A DNA stretch of 32,622 nt from UM-FILTER-37-12 sp964344965. Its GTDB lineage: Bacteria; Patescibacteriota; Patescibacteriia; Magasanikbacterales; UBA922. Location: the NCBI GenBank assembly GCA_964344965.1, contig CAYFPJ010000015.1, positions 1-32,622 on the forward strand, read 5' to 3'. Made by a program: the position numbers and the translations under genes. Below, piece after piece: positions 22,603-29,929 of the stretch. Below the pieces are notes generated by a model, which made no database searches, had not been told where the DNA came from, and saw nothing but the letters and a program-made list of their open reading frames with translations. Numbering within the stretch: position 1 is the stretch's first letter; every line of letters starts with the position of its first letter.

Positions 22603-22630
22603 ATTATAAATCATCATCAGTTTTTGTCAA
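22603..22630 (-). promoter_or_regulatory. Strong minus-strand promoter of the packaging leader
   Basis: Consensus -35 TTGACA (22625-22630) and -10 TATAAT (22603-22608), 16 bases apart on the minus strand. Confidence 0.85.
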
Positions 22631-22751
22631 AGCTTACATGTGGACAAAATCGCTTAAATAAGCCAATTCTTGATAACTATACAAAACTCTTAAAAACTCT
22701 AGCTGTTGGTAACTAGACTTCGCAAGACCTGTGTTTTAAGCTAAAATTCAA

Positions 22752-22780
22752 TTGACTTTTAGTCGAGAGTCGTATATAAT
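22752..22780 (+). promoter_or_regulatory. Strong plus-strand promoter of the nuclease operon
   Basis: -35 TTGACT (22752-22757) and -10 TATAAT (22775-22780) with 17-base spacing. Transcription should start near 22787, about 200 bases before the first gene. Confidence 0.85.
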
Positions 22781-22786
22781 TAACTT

Positions 22787-22989
22787 ACAATTTATGACCT
22801 AAACCATTGTTTTTACGGTGGCATGGTCAATCAAACCTAACCTACATAGAGATGGTCTTCCGACCAGTACTTGTAGGTTAGGTCTATACTCGAAAGAGTG
22901 TAGTGTCGTCACCGCAAGGGGGCGTCAGCTGGTTCGGGAGGCCTTTTGTGTTTCCTGAAAATCAGCAAAAATCCTAACCTACACAATTT
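22787..22989 (+). ncRNA. Structured switch-like 5' leader of the nuclease operon
   Basis: The leader holds a 12-bp stem ACCTAACCTACA/TGTAGGTTAGGT (about 22835-22883) capped by TGGTC-TTCC-GACCA. Next is a hairpin CTATACTC-GAAA-GAGTGTAG (22884-22903) and a CGGTG/CACCG pairing around both. A further copy of CCTAACCTACA lies at 22973-22983, six bases before the start codon, and could pair with the same TGTAGGTTAGG strand. A minimal ORF ATG-ACC-TAA opens the leader, and ACAATTTATG is repeated at both ends (22787-22796, 22983-22992). This fits a riboswitch or translation-control leader, or an inserted element. The class is unknown to me. Confidence 0.6.
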
Positions 22990-24042
22990 ATGTCTATTAT
23001 TATTTCAAAAGACGGCAAAAATGCTCGTCGTCTTGATCCTTCAAATTTTCAATCTGAAGATTATCTCCAAAACTACATTTACGAAAACCCCGATGCTGTC
23101 CCGCTATATGAGATTAAAGAAAATATTAATCTCCTAATTCTTGCTCGGGAATTTCCAACTAATAGCGGTCCTATTGATGCTATTGGAGTAGATAAGGACG
23201 GAGATATTTATTTGATTGAAACCAAGCTGTATAAAAATCCTGACAAACGCACAGTAGTTGCTCAAGTTATGGATTACGGGGCTTCACTTTGGAAAAGTAG
23301 TATTGATTTTAATCAATTCACTGCCAAATTAAATGAAGGTACTCAAAAACAATTTAGAACTGACTTAAATCAAAAATTAAGTGAATATTTTGATCTTGAT
23401 GATGACTGTTTAGAAAATCTGCTTACCAACATGCAGAGCAATTTAAACAAAGGCAATTTCCAATTTGTTGTTCTCATGGACAAACTTCACTCTCAACTTA
23501 AAGACCTGATGATATTCATAAACGAGAATAGTCGGTTTACAGTTTATGCAGTTGAACTTGAATATTATAAATTTGAAAATCAGGAAATCATGATTCCAAA
23601 GTTGTTCGGGGCAGAAGTCAAAAAAGATGTTGGCGTTTCTACTAGTCGTAGTAAACAAAAATGGGATGAGCAGACGACTTTGCAAGATGCGAAAGATAAA
23701 CTTGGAGATTATTATACATACTTTGAAAAATTTTATAATTTCTGCAAAGATAATGCTGATCAGATAAACTTTGGCACTGGATCTTACGCATCCTTTAGTC
23801 CGATATTTAATTCTATTAGTTCCAAATCGCTTGTTACCTTAAGTACAGATAGACGCTTAGCTTTAAATTTCGAATGGATTGCTCGGGATAATGAGAAGTC
23901 AGTAATTGAATTTAAGAAAAATCTAGAAGAATTAGGATTTGAATTCACTGATGACTTCTTAAAAACTAGACCCGCCGTATTAATAGAAGATTGGGGTCCT
24001 AAAGTAGATAAAATATTGCAGATTATACAAAAACTAAAATAA
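22990..24042 (+). CDS. PD-(D/E)XK nuclease-like protein (NucS/DUF91-like N-terminus)
   Basis: A 350-residue protein. The N-terminal part (about 25-115) has the PD-(D/E)XK core as IDAIGVD (Asp63) and LIETK (Glu77, Lys79), followed by VVAQVMDYGASL. This is the arrangement seen in NucS/DUF91-type and related restriction-like nucleases. The C-terminal 200 residues are unrecognised and may bind nucleic acid. It is the first gene after the structured leader. A bidirectional terminator after it separates it partly from the AAA ATPase gene, which has its own promoter. It may be a separate defence gene rather than part of the downstream operon. Confidence 0.8.
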   Translation: MSIIISKDGKNARRLDPSNFQSEDYLQNYIYENPDAVPLYEIKENINLLILAREFPTNSGPIDAIGVDKDGDIYLIETKLYKNPDKRTVVAQVMDYGASLWKSSIDFNQFTAKLNEGTQKQFRTDLNQKLSEYFDLDDDCLENLLTNMQSNLNKGNFQFVVLMDKLHSQLKDLMIFINENSRFTVYAVELEYYKFENQEIMIPKLFGAEVKKDVGVSTSRSKQKWDEQTTLQDAKDKLGDYYTYFEKFYNFCKDNADQINFGTGSYASFSPIFNSISSKSLVTLSTDRRLALNFEWIARDNEKSVIEFKKNLEELGFEFTDDFLKTRPAVLIEDWGPKVDKILQIIQKLK

Positions 24043-24077
24043 TCAAAAAGTACCGCAAAATAGCGGTATTTTTGATT
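24041..24077. terminator. Bidirectional terminator
   Basis: AATCAAAAA-g-TACCGC-AAAAT-AGCGGTA-TTTTTGATT is nearly symmetrical, with T-runs in both directions. It ends the PD-(D/E)XK gene. Confidence 0.9.
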
Positions 24078-24104
24078 GACGAAGCAGTCTGGAAGGGGTA
24101 AAAT
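24076..24104 (+). promoter_or_regulatory. Promoter of the AAA ATPase operon
   Basis: -35 TTGACG (24076-24081) and -10 TAAAAT (24099-24104) are 17 bases apart. An ATG lies ten bases after the -10 (24115), the same spacing seen at other near-leaderless genes here. Confidence 0.65.
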
Positions 24105-24114
24105 ATCAATATAC

Positions 24115-26346
24115 ATGACTTTTAGATCATTGTTTAAATTTAATCAAAATCAATTTTATTGGAACATGAAGATTCGTAATATTGAAAAACTTAATTATGC
24201 TAGATTCCATAATTTTTCTTGGGATTCTTCTATGGGTAATCTTTCAGAAGGGATTAATCTATTTTTTGGTTGGAATGGTTCTGGTAAAACAACTTTTTCT
24301 AAAATGCTACGTTCGTTAGAAACTGGTAGTTCCGAGATTGATTGTACATTTAAAATAAAAACTAATACTTCTCCTGATATTACCGACAAAGAAAATGAAT
24401 CAATAAAAAATAATATCCGAGTTTTTAATGATGATTATATTGGAGATATTTTGCGTGGTAGTTCTACTATACCTTATATATTTTTTGCAGGGGAAGAGGC
24501 AGTTAACTATGATTTAGAAGAACAAAAACTAAAGGATAAAAAAGCGGAATACCAAAAAATAGTTTTACCAACAAAACATGATGATATTGCAAGTGACACT
24601 GCCCAATTAATTAGAGAAACAACGGGAATAAATAGTATAAAGAAGCAACTCGTAGGAGGTGCTACTTATGGAAATTATAATAAATTAGATTTTAAAAAAC
24701 GAATAGAAGAGATTGATAAGCAAATAAAAGAAGAAAAAATAGAAAATCATTCTGACTTAATTAATGCAGATATTGAGTTATTAAAAAAGCAATTAACAAG
24801 TTTTGAACAAACAGAGAAAAATGACAATGAAATTATTAAAGGAGCCCAATGGCTTATAGATAACATAGATCCTATTAATAAAGTTTTGGAATCTACTCCA
24901 GTTCAAATTCACTCCAGTAGAATAGATGAAATGGATGAAGTACAAACTAGTTGGGTAGAACAAGGTATAGATATACATTTTAATAAAGAGAAACCTTTAA
25001 CAAATTGTTTGTTCTGTAATTCGGAAATTAAAAATAAAGATGAATTAATTAAACACTTTTCTGATGAAGTTGTTAAAATAATTGATTCTTTAGATAATTA
25101 TTTGAGCACGATTGAAAATTTCACAACGAATTATGCTAAATTGAGTTCTTTAACTAAAACACAACAAAAAAATATAGATTCATTAAGAAGTGTATTTGAT
25201 AATCTATCTACAACACTCAAAGAAAAAAGAAATTCCGTTTCAACTTCTTTAACTCCCTATGTATTGGATACTGAGACAATTAACTCCTTTATAGATATTG
25301 AATCACCTAACATTAGTTCAATAGCTTATGACATAGAAAAACACTATGTTGCACAGAAATATGAAGAATATAAAAGAGAAAAAAGCCTTTTTATAAAAAA
25401 GGAACAAGAGCAAGAAAAAATTAAAACGGAAATTACCCAACTAGAGGAACAAATAAATATTATTAAACAAAAAATAAAAAATACACATGAACCTGCTAAA
25501 GCATTAACTCAACTGTTTAAGACAGTCTTTCCTTATAGGAAAATTGAAATTACTGAAGCAGAAGACGGTAAAGGGTATGCTCTAAAAAGAGACGGAAATT
25601 ATTGTAATTTTTCAAGCTTAAGCGAGGGTGAAAAAAATTTTATTGCTTTAGCTTATTTTATATATTCAATTAATGACACTCAAAATAAATTGCCTGATGA
25701 TGGGATTGTGGTTATAGATGACCCTGTGTCTAGTTTAGACAAACAAGCAATATTTCAAATATTTTCGATAATTGTTAATGAAATCAGACAACATTCTACT
25801 CGACAATATTTAATTCTAACGCATAACTTGGATTTTTTAGGTCATCTAAAACAGCACTATCGTAAACAAATTGATGAAAACAAAATTCCTATATTTAGCT
25901 TTGAAGCAACCAATAATGGTTGTATCATAAAATTAATACATGAATTATTAAAAAAACATCGCTCAGATTATTATTATGTATTTAGTGTGTTAGCCAAATA
26001 TAAAGATAGTTGTGATATTGCTGATGCTCACTTGGTTGTCAATCTTCTTAGAAGATGGCTAGAAACTTTTCTAGAATTTAAATTTTCAACTTCAGGAGAT
26101 TTACTTTCTACATTAGAAACAGCATATTCAACGGCTGCTAAAAATACTGAAAAATGGACTACGCCTTTTAATGCTAATCATATAGAAATGTATAGGTTTA
26201 TAAACCACGGCTCCCATGGTTTTAATGATATGGAATCTACAGATGATTCAATCTTAAGTGGAGCTGACCAAAGAATAAAGGAAGCCTTTGCATTAGTTAA
26301 AATTTTGGACAATCTACATTACAAAAAATTGGAAAAAATAATTTAA
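24115..26346 (+). CDS. AAA_13-type ATPase with zinc hook, RloC/PrrC-like
   Basis: A 743-residue SMC/Rad50-like ATPase. Walker A GWNGSGKTT is at about 52-60. Coiled coils surround a CxxC zinc-hook motif (Cys298-x2-Cys301). The ABC signature LSEGEKN (about 510) and Walker B GIVVIDDPVSSLD follow. The last 110 residues carry LLRRWLE (Arg646/647, Glu650) and FINHGSHG (His698, His701). This pattern recalls the Arg-x3-Glu...His triad of the anticodon nucleases PrrC and RloC, and RloC also has a zinc hook. Such proteins cut tRNA upon phage attack. The start is uncertain: the ATG at 24166 (MKIRNIEKLN) gives a more family-like N-terminus; 24115 fits the promoter spacing. Confidence 0.82.
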   Translation: MTFRSLFKFNQNQFYWNMKIRNIEKLNYARFHNFSWDSSMGNLSEGINLFFGWNGSGKTTFSKMLRSLETGSSEIDCTFKIKTNTSPDITDKENESIKNNIRVFNDDYIGDILRGSSTIPYIFFAGEEAVNYDLEEQKLKDKKAEYQKIVLPTKHDDIASDTAQLIRETTGINSIKKQLVGGATYGNYNKLDFKKRIEEIDKQIKEEKIENHSDLINADIELLKKQLTSFEQTEKNDNEIIKGAQWLIDNIDPINKVLESTPVQIHSSRIDEMDEVQTSWVEQGIDIHFNKEKPLTNCLFCNSEIKNKDELIKHFSDEVVKIIDSLDNYLSTIENFTTNYAKLSSLTKTQQKNIDSLRSVFDNLSTTLKEKRNSVSTSLTPYVLDTETINSFIDIESPNISSIAYDIEKHYVAQKYEEYKREKSLFIKKEQEQEKIKTEITQLEEQINIIKQKIKNTHEPAKALTQLFKTVFPYRKIEITEAEDGKGYALKRDGNYCNFSSLSEGEKNFIALAYFIYSINDTQNKLPDDGIVVIDDPVSSLDKQAIFQIFSIIVNEIRQHSTRQYLILTHNLDFLGHLKQHYRKQIDENKIPIFSFEATNNGCIIKLIHELLKKHRSDYYYVFSVLAKYKDSCDIADAHLVVNLLRRWLETFLEFKFSTSGDLLSTLETAYSTAAKNTEKWTTPFNANHIEMYRFINHGSHGFNDMESTDDSILSGADQRIKEAFALVKILDNLHYKKLEKII

Positions 26347-26347
26347 T

Positions 26348-27847
26348 ATGCACATAACCGCCTCAAAACTATATGACTTTATGCAATGCCCTCATCGAGT
26401 GTGGCGTGATGTTTATGGTCCTAAAGATGAAAAGATAAAAGAAACTAACCCTTTTGTTCAATTGCTCTGGGATAGAGGTGTCTTGTATGAAGAAAAAGTT
26501 ATCAAAGGATTGGGAGAATATTTAGATCTCTCAAAGGGTTCTCTAGAAGATCGTTTTACCAAAACAATTGAAGCAATGAAAAATAAAACACCTCTTATTT
26601 ATCAAGGTGTTTTAATGGTAGATAACATCGTTGGTATCCCAGACTTACTAAAATTAAATATTGACGGTACATATATTCCAGTAGATATAAAATCTGGAAT
26701 GGGTGTTCAAGGTGTTGATGAGGATTCAGGAAACGAAGGTAAACCTAAAGAACATTACGCTGTACAACTTGCACTATATTGTGATGCTCTTAATCGTCTT
26801 GGTTTTGAAAATAAAAAGGAAGGCATAATTTACGATATTAGAGGGAATGAAGTTTTATATCAATTAAATACCCCCATTGGAAAAATTAAAAGAATTACAT
26901 TTTGGGAATTATATGAAGATGTATTTAATAAAGTAAGTCTACTATTAGAAAACAAGGTTCAAAATAAACCAGCTATAGCAGGAGCATGTAAATTGTGTCC
27001 TTGGTATAACAGTTGTAAAAAATGGGCAAATGACGTTGATGATCCAACCTGTCTTTTTTATCTTGGTAGAAGTAAAAGAGATCTTTTAAGCGAAGATTTG
27101 CAAGTAAATACTATCCAAGACATCCTAACACTAAATGTCAATGAATTAATGAAGCAAAAAGACAGTGATAAAGAATTTTTAAAAGGATTGGGACAAAAGA
27201 CAATTGATAAAATGATAACTCGAGCTAATATTTTGAAAAATATTAAAAAGCCAGTTGTTTATGGTGATATAGATTTCCCAAATGTTAGTTACGAATTATT
27301 TTTTGATATTGAAGATGATCCTACTCAAGAGTTCGTATATTTACATGGTGTTTATGAACGAAGTCCAAACGGAGAAAGATTTTTGGATTTTACAGCAAAA
27401 GAAATAAATCAAGAAGCAGAAAAACAAACATGGGCAAAGTTCTGGGATTATATTAGGAGTTTACCTCAAGATGATTTCGCAGTTTACTATTATTCTCCGC
27501 ACGAAAAAACAACCTATAAAAAAATGCAAAAACTTTATCCTGATATTATTTCGGAAGATGAGGTAAATGATTTTTTTGGCAGTCCTAATGTCATTGATTT
27601 ATACCATATTGTATTAAAACAAACGGACTGGCCAGTCGGTAGTTATTCTCTTAAAGCTTTGGCTCAATATCTTGATTTTAGGTGGAGAGATGAAACTCCG
27701 TCAGGTGCTTTATCTATTCAATGGTTTAATGAGTATATTAAGACACAGGATGAAAAAATATTGGAAAGAATACTAATTTACAATGAAGACGATTGTAAAG
27801 CTACAATGGTGTTAAAAGATGGGATTGATAAAATAGCAAAACAATAA
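26348..27847 (+). CDS. TM0106-family RecB/Cas4-like nuclease with RNase H-like C-terminus
   Basis: A 499-residue two-domain nuclease. The N-terminal part (1-230) is Cas4/RecB-like: GIPDLLKL (Asp99) and PVDIKSG (Asp113, Lys115) form the PD-(D/E)XK site. Cys14 plus Cys214, Cys217 and Cys223 fit a 4Fe-4S cluster. A helix-hairpin-helix-like stretch lies at about 245-295. The C-terminal domain (about 310-499) begins with ELFFDIEDDP (Asp319, Glu321) and ends with YNEDDCKATMVL, a DnaQ/YprB-like exonuclease pattern. The superfamily-1 helicase fused in longer relatives is absent. It starts one base after the ATPase gene stop, so both are surely co-translated. Confidence 0.88.
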   Translation: MHITASKLYDFMQCPHRVWRDVYGPKDEKIKETNPFVQLLWDRGVLYEEKVIKGLGEYLDLSKGSLEDRFTKTIEAMKNKTPLIYQGVLMVDNIVGIPDLLKLNIDGTYIPVDIKSGMGVQGVDEDSGNEGKPKEHYAVQLALYCDALNRLGFENKKEGIIYDIRGNEVLYQLNTPIGKIKRITFWELYEDVFNKVSLLLENKVQNKPAIAGACKLCPWYNSCKKWANDVDDPTCLFYLGRSKRDLLSEDLQVNTIQDILTLNVNELMKQKDSDKEFLKGLGQKTIDKMITRANILKNIKKPVVYGDIDFPNVSYELFFDIEDDPTQEFVYLHGVYERSPNGERFLDFTAKEINQEAEKQTWAKFWDYIRSLPQDDFAVYYYSPHEKTTYKKMQKLYPDIISEDEVNDFFGSPNVIDLYHIVLKQTDWPVGSYSLKALAQYLDFRWRDETPSGALSIQWFNEYIKTQDEKILERILIYNEDDCKATMVLKDGIDKIAKQ

Positions 27848-27853
27848 TTTAAT

Positions 27854-28303
27854 ATGAATGACGATATAAAAACAAAAAAATATCTAAATACCCTAAAAGA
27901 GAATTTATTAAATTCTAAAAAATTAGATATTGAAATTAGCAGAAACTGGAATGATAACTTTCCTCGTAAAGCTGGCGTTTATGTCTTTTTTGAAAATGAT
28001 ACAATTGTTTATGTTGGGGAAACAACTTCACTTAAAGATAGAATGAAAGATGTTTTGAGAACTCTTAATCACACACTTCGAAGAAAGATTGGAGAGCATA
28101 ATTTTTTAAACCATAAAAATTACACAAAGGCATCTTCGATAACTAAATATCATCCTGATATAGAAAGTAAAGTTGATCAGTGGTTTACTAAAAAAATGAA
28201 GATGTCTTTCTTACCAGTTCCTTTGGGGAGAAAAGAACTCGAAGAATTATTGGTTAAAGAATACAATCCAAAATATAATAGTAAAACAAGACGAGGAAAA
28301 TAA
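27854..28303 (+). CDS. GIY-YIG nuclease family protein
   Basis: A 149-residue single-domain protein. KAGVYVFFENDTIVYVGET (about 34-52) contains the GIY-YIG-like pair (GVY and YVG). It is followed by the usual Arg in LKDRMKD and a late Glu in ELEELLVKEYNPKYNS, a frequent end of GIY-YIG restriction or effector nucleases. It lies six bases after the Cas4-like gene and its stop touches the next ATG. It is unrelated in detail to the smaller GIY-YIG protein beside tRNA-Gln. It is probably a DNA nuclease in the defence operon. Confidence 0.85.
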   Translation: MNDDIKTKKYLNTLKENLLNSKKLDIEISRNWNDNFPRKAGVYVFFENDTIVYVGETTSLKDRMKDVLRTLNHTLRRKIGEHNFLNHKNYTKASSITKYHPDIESKVDQWFTKKMKMSFLPVPLGRKELEELLVKEYNPKYNSKTRRGK

Positions 28304-29368
28304 ATGAAACATCTTAAACCTAAACAACATTACACAGACCTGTATGATAAATTAACGGTGCAAGAATGTCGTTGGCACGAAAATTACTCCAAAGAAAAAG
28401 AATACACCGAAGATAGCCCATACCCCAAAGAATCCCATCAGCACATGATGGCTTATTTATGTGATTTTAATATCTATTGGATTAAAGGTGAACGATACGC
28501 TAATAAAGACAAAACAATAAGAGAATGGATGAATCGAGACGAAACAAAAGACGACAAAATTAAAAACGCTGTCCCTCCTCGTGGTATTAGTTGTTTGTCA
28601 TGTGGTACTAGAATGGATGAAGAAGATCGGATGCTTCACACTCATCAAGACAATAGAGATAAGGAAGAGGTTTTGTTTACTTTTATTTGCCCTAAATGTG
28701 AAAAACTCAGAGGGTTTTGGGAATCGGGCGAAGAATGGATATTACGAGCTGAAAAATGTCCTAAATGTCATGGAGAGTTGGTTGAGAATAGAACAAGAGA
28801 AGGAAACAAGGTTATTACTATATCTACCTGCAAATTATGTGGTTATGAAGATAAAGATGTTTTTGATTTAGATGAAAAGTACTTTGAACCAATTGATCCT
28901 GATTACGAAAAAGATAGATCCAGATTTTGTCTTAGTGATGAGGAAGGAAATAAATATATTGAATCCAAACATAATCTCGAGAACTTGAAAACCATAATTG
29001 AAGAAATAGACGAAAGAGATAAAAATAAAGAACTTTACGATAAAATAGCCAAATTGAAAAAATTGACAGTTGCACAAGTCCAAAAATTATTGACTGAAAC
29101 TATTGAACAACACAATTATAGTGATCTCCAATTTTCAAAGCCAGAATTTGGTCGTCATGTTATGGTTGAATTTACTTGTATGGAGCAGGATCTTGATAGA
29201 GATGAATACAAAAGTAAAACAACACTTAAAAAATTAATTCAAACCGCATTGGAAGATACAACTTGGCGACTTATGAAGACAGACGGTATTAGTTACCGAA
29301 TGGGATATTTGAGTGGTAGGATTAAGGCTTTTGAAAATGAGGAGGATTTAAAAAAATTAATATGTTAA
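28304..29368 (+). CDS. Unknown protein with two zinc ribbons (354 aa)
   Basis: I do not recognise the family. Two four-cysteine zinc ribbons are visible: Cys97, Cys100, Cys129, Cys132, and Cys152, Cys155, Cys176, Cys179. The N-terminal 90 residues are rich in His, Trp and acidic residues (including ESHQHMMAYLCDFNIYW) and the C-terminal half is helical and charged. No enzyme motif stands out. It begins right at the stop of the GIY-YIG gene and overlaps the HEPN gene by seven bases. Zinc ribbons suggest binding of nucleic acid or of a protein partner in this operon. Confidence 0.75.
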   Translation: MKHLKPKQHYTDLYDKLTVQECRWHENYSKEKEYTEDSPYPKESHQHMMAYLCDFNIYWIKGERYANKDKTIREWMNRDETKDDKIKNAVPPRGISCLSCGTRMDEEDRMLHTHQDNRDKEEVLFTFICPKCEKLRGFWESGEEWILRAEKCPKCHGELVENRTREGNKVITISTCKLCGYEDKDVFDLDEKYFEPIDPDYEKDRSRFCLSDEEGNKYIESKHNLENLKTIIEEIDERDKNKELYDKIAKLKKLTVAQVQKLLTETIEQHNYSDLQFSKPEFGRHVMVEFTCMEQDLDRDEYKSKTTLKKLIQTALEDTTWRLMKTDGISYRMGYLSGRIKAFENEEDLKKLIC

Positions 29369-29928
29369 TAAAAAAATGTTTAATGCCCGATATTTCTGAT
29401 CTTGGTCCAATTGCAACAGGCTGTTTTCTTGCAAGTTGTTTGGCTGGTTTTGATGCAATCAAACCAGAAAAAGATCGAAAATATATAACCGTTTTATCTC
29501 GTCTAATTGATAAAGCCAAAAATGAATACACTTGGGCTCGCGAATCAGCCTTAGCTGAAGAAAAAGAAACATCTTTAACTTATGAGGAGATTTTAAAAAG
29601 AAATAATGGACAATATATCTATACTTGTACTATTATTAACCATCTTGAAAATTGTATTAATGCTTTAGCTCGAATATATAAAATAGTAAGAAATTTAAAT
29701 TTTGAAATTGATAACGATAAGGATAAAGCTATTACTGATGTAAGAAATTGTATTGAACATATGGATAGAGAAATTGACAAAGGTATCGTTGGTTATGTTT
29801 GTCTTAATGTTTCAGAAGATGCACTAAGTATTTATATAGGAGAAGGTTCTAAAACTAAAGAATTAAAAATTGTTGATATAGCAGAACAAATAGGTATTCT
29901 ACATAAAAAAATTACAGAATTTATTTAA
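29362..29928 (+). CDS. HEPN-like helical protein (188 aa)
   Basis: A 188-residue, mainly helical protein. The segment TDVRNCIEHMD carries RN-x3-H (Arg128, Asn129, His133), the form of the catalytic motif of HEPN ribonucleases, at the start of a late helix as in that superfamily. The region before it has long helices with a conserved-looking YTCTIINHLENCINAL. It overlaps the zinc-ribbon gene by seven bases and is followed after one base by the PIN-like gene. HEPN proteins are RNases in toxin-antitoxin, CRISPR and abortive-infection systems. The assignment rests on the motif and layout, not on overall similarity. Confidence 0.6.
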   Translation: MLIKKCLMPDISDLGPIATGCFLASCLAGFDAIKPEKDRKYITVLSRLIDKAKNEYTWARESALAEEKETSLTYEEILKRNNGQYIYTCTIINHLENCINALARIYKIVRNLNFEIDNDKDKAITDVRNCIEHMDREIDKGIVGYVCLNVSEDALSIYIGEGSKTKELKIVDIAEQIGILHKKITEFI

Positions 29929-29929
29929 T

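Larger units (their letters stand above)
22338..22989. other. Divergent control region with two structured leaders
   Basis: No protein gene of normal size lies in these 652 bp. The left half carries a minus-strand promoter and a multi-hairpin leader ending in a terminator. The right half carries a plus-strand promoter and a second structured leader. The 121 bp between the promoters (22631-22751) is AT-rich with a small GCTTA-AA-TAAGC hairpin and nothing else I recognise. Confidence 0.75.

Noticed and set aside
22816..22830. HDV-like ribozyme suggested by GGCATGGTC
   Set aside because: Only this short string matches; the required nested pseudoknot pairings could not be built.
22787..22989. 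CRISPR-like repeat because CCTAACCTACA occurs repeatedly
   Set aside because: Only two direct copies and one inverted copy exist, with irregular spacing, no cas genes nearby, and a better explanation as alternative pairing in a leader.
23443..23685. Minus-strand open frame within the PD-(D/E)XK gene
   Set aside because: Antisense to the conserved + strand gene and without start context or domain.
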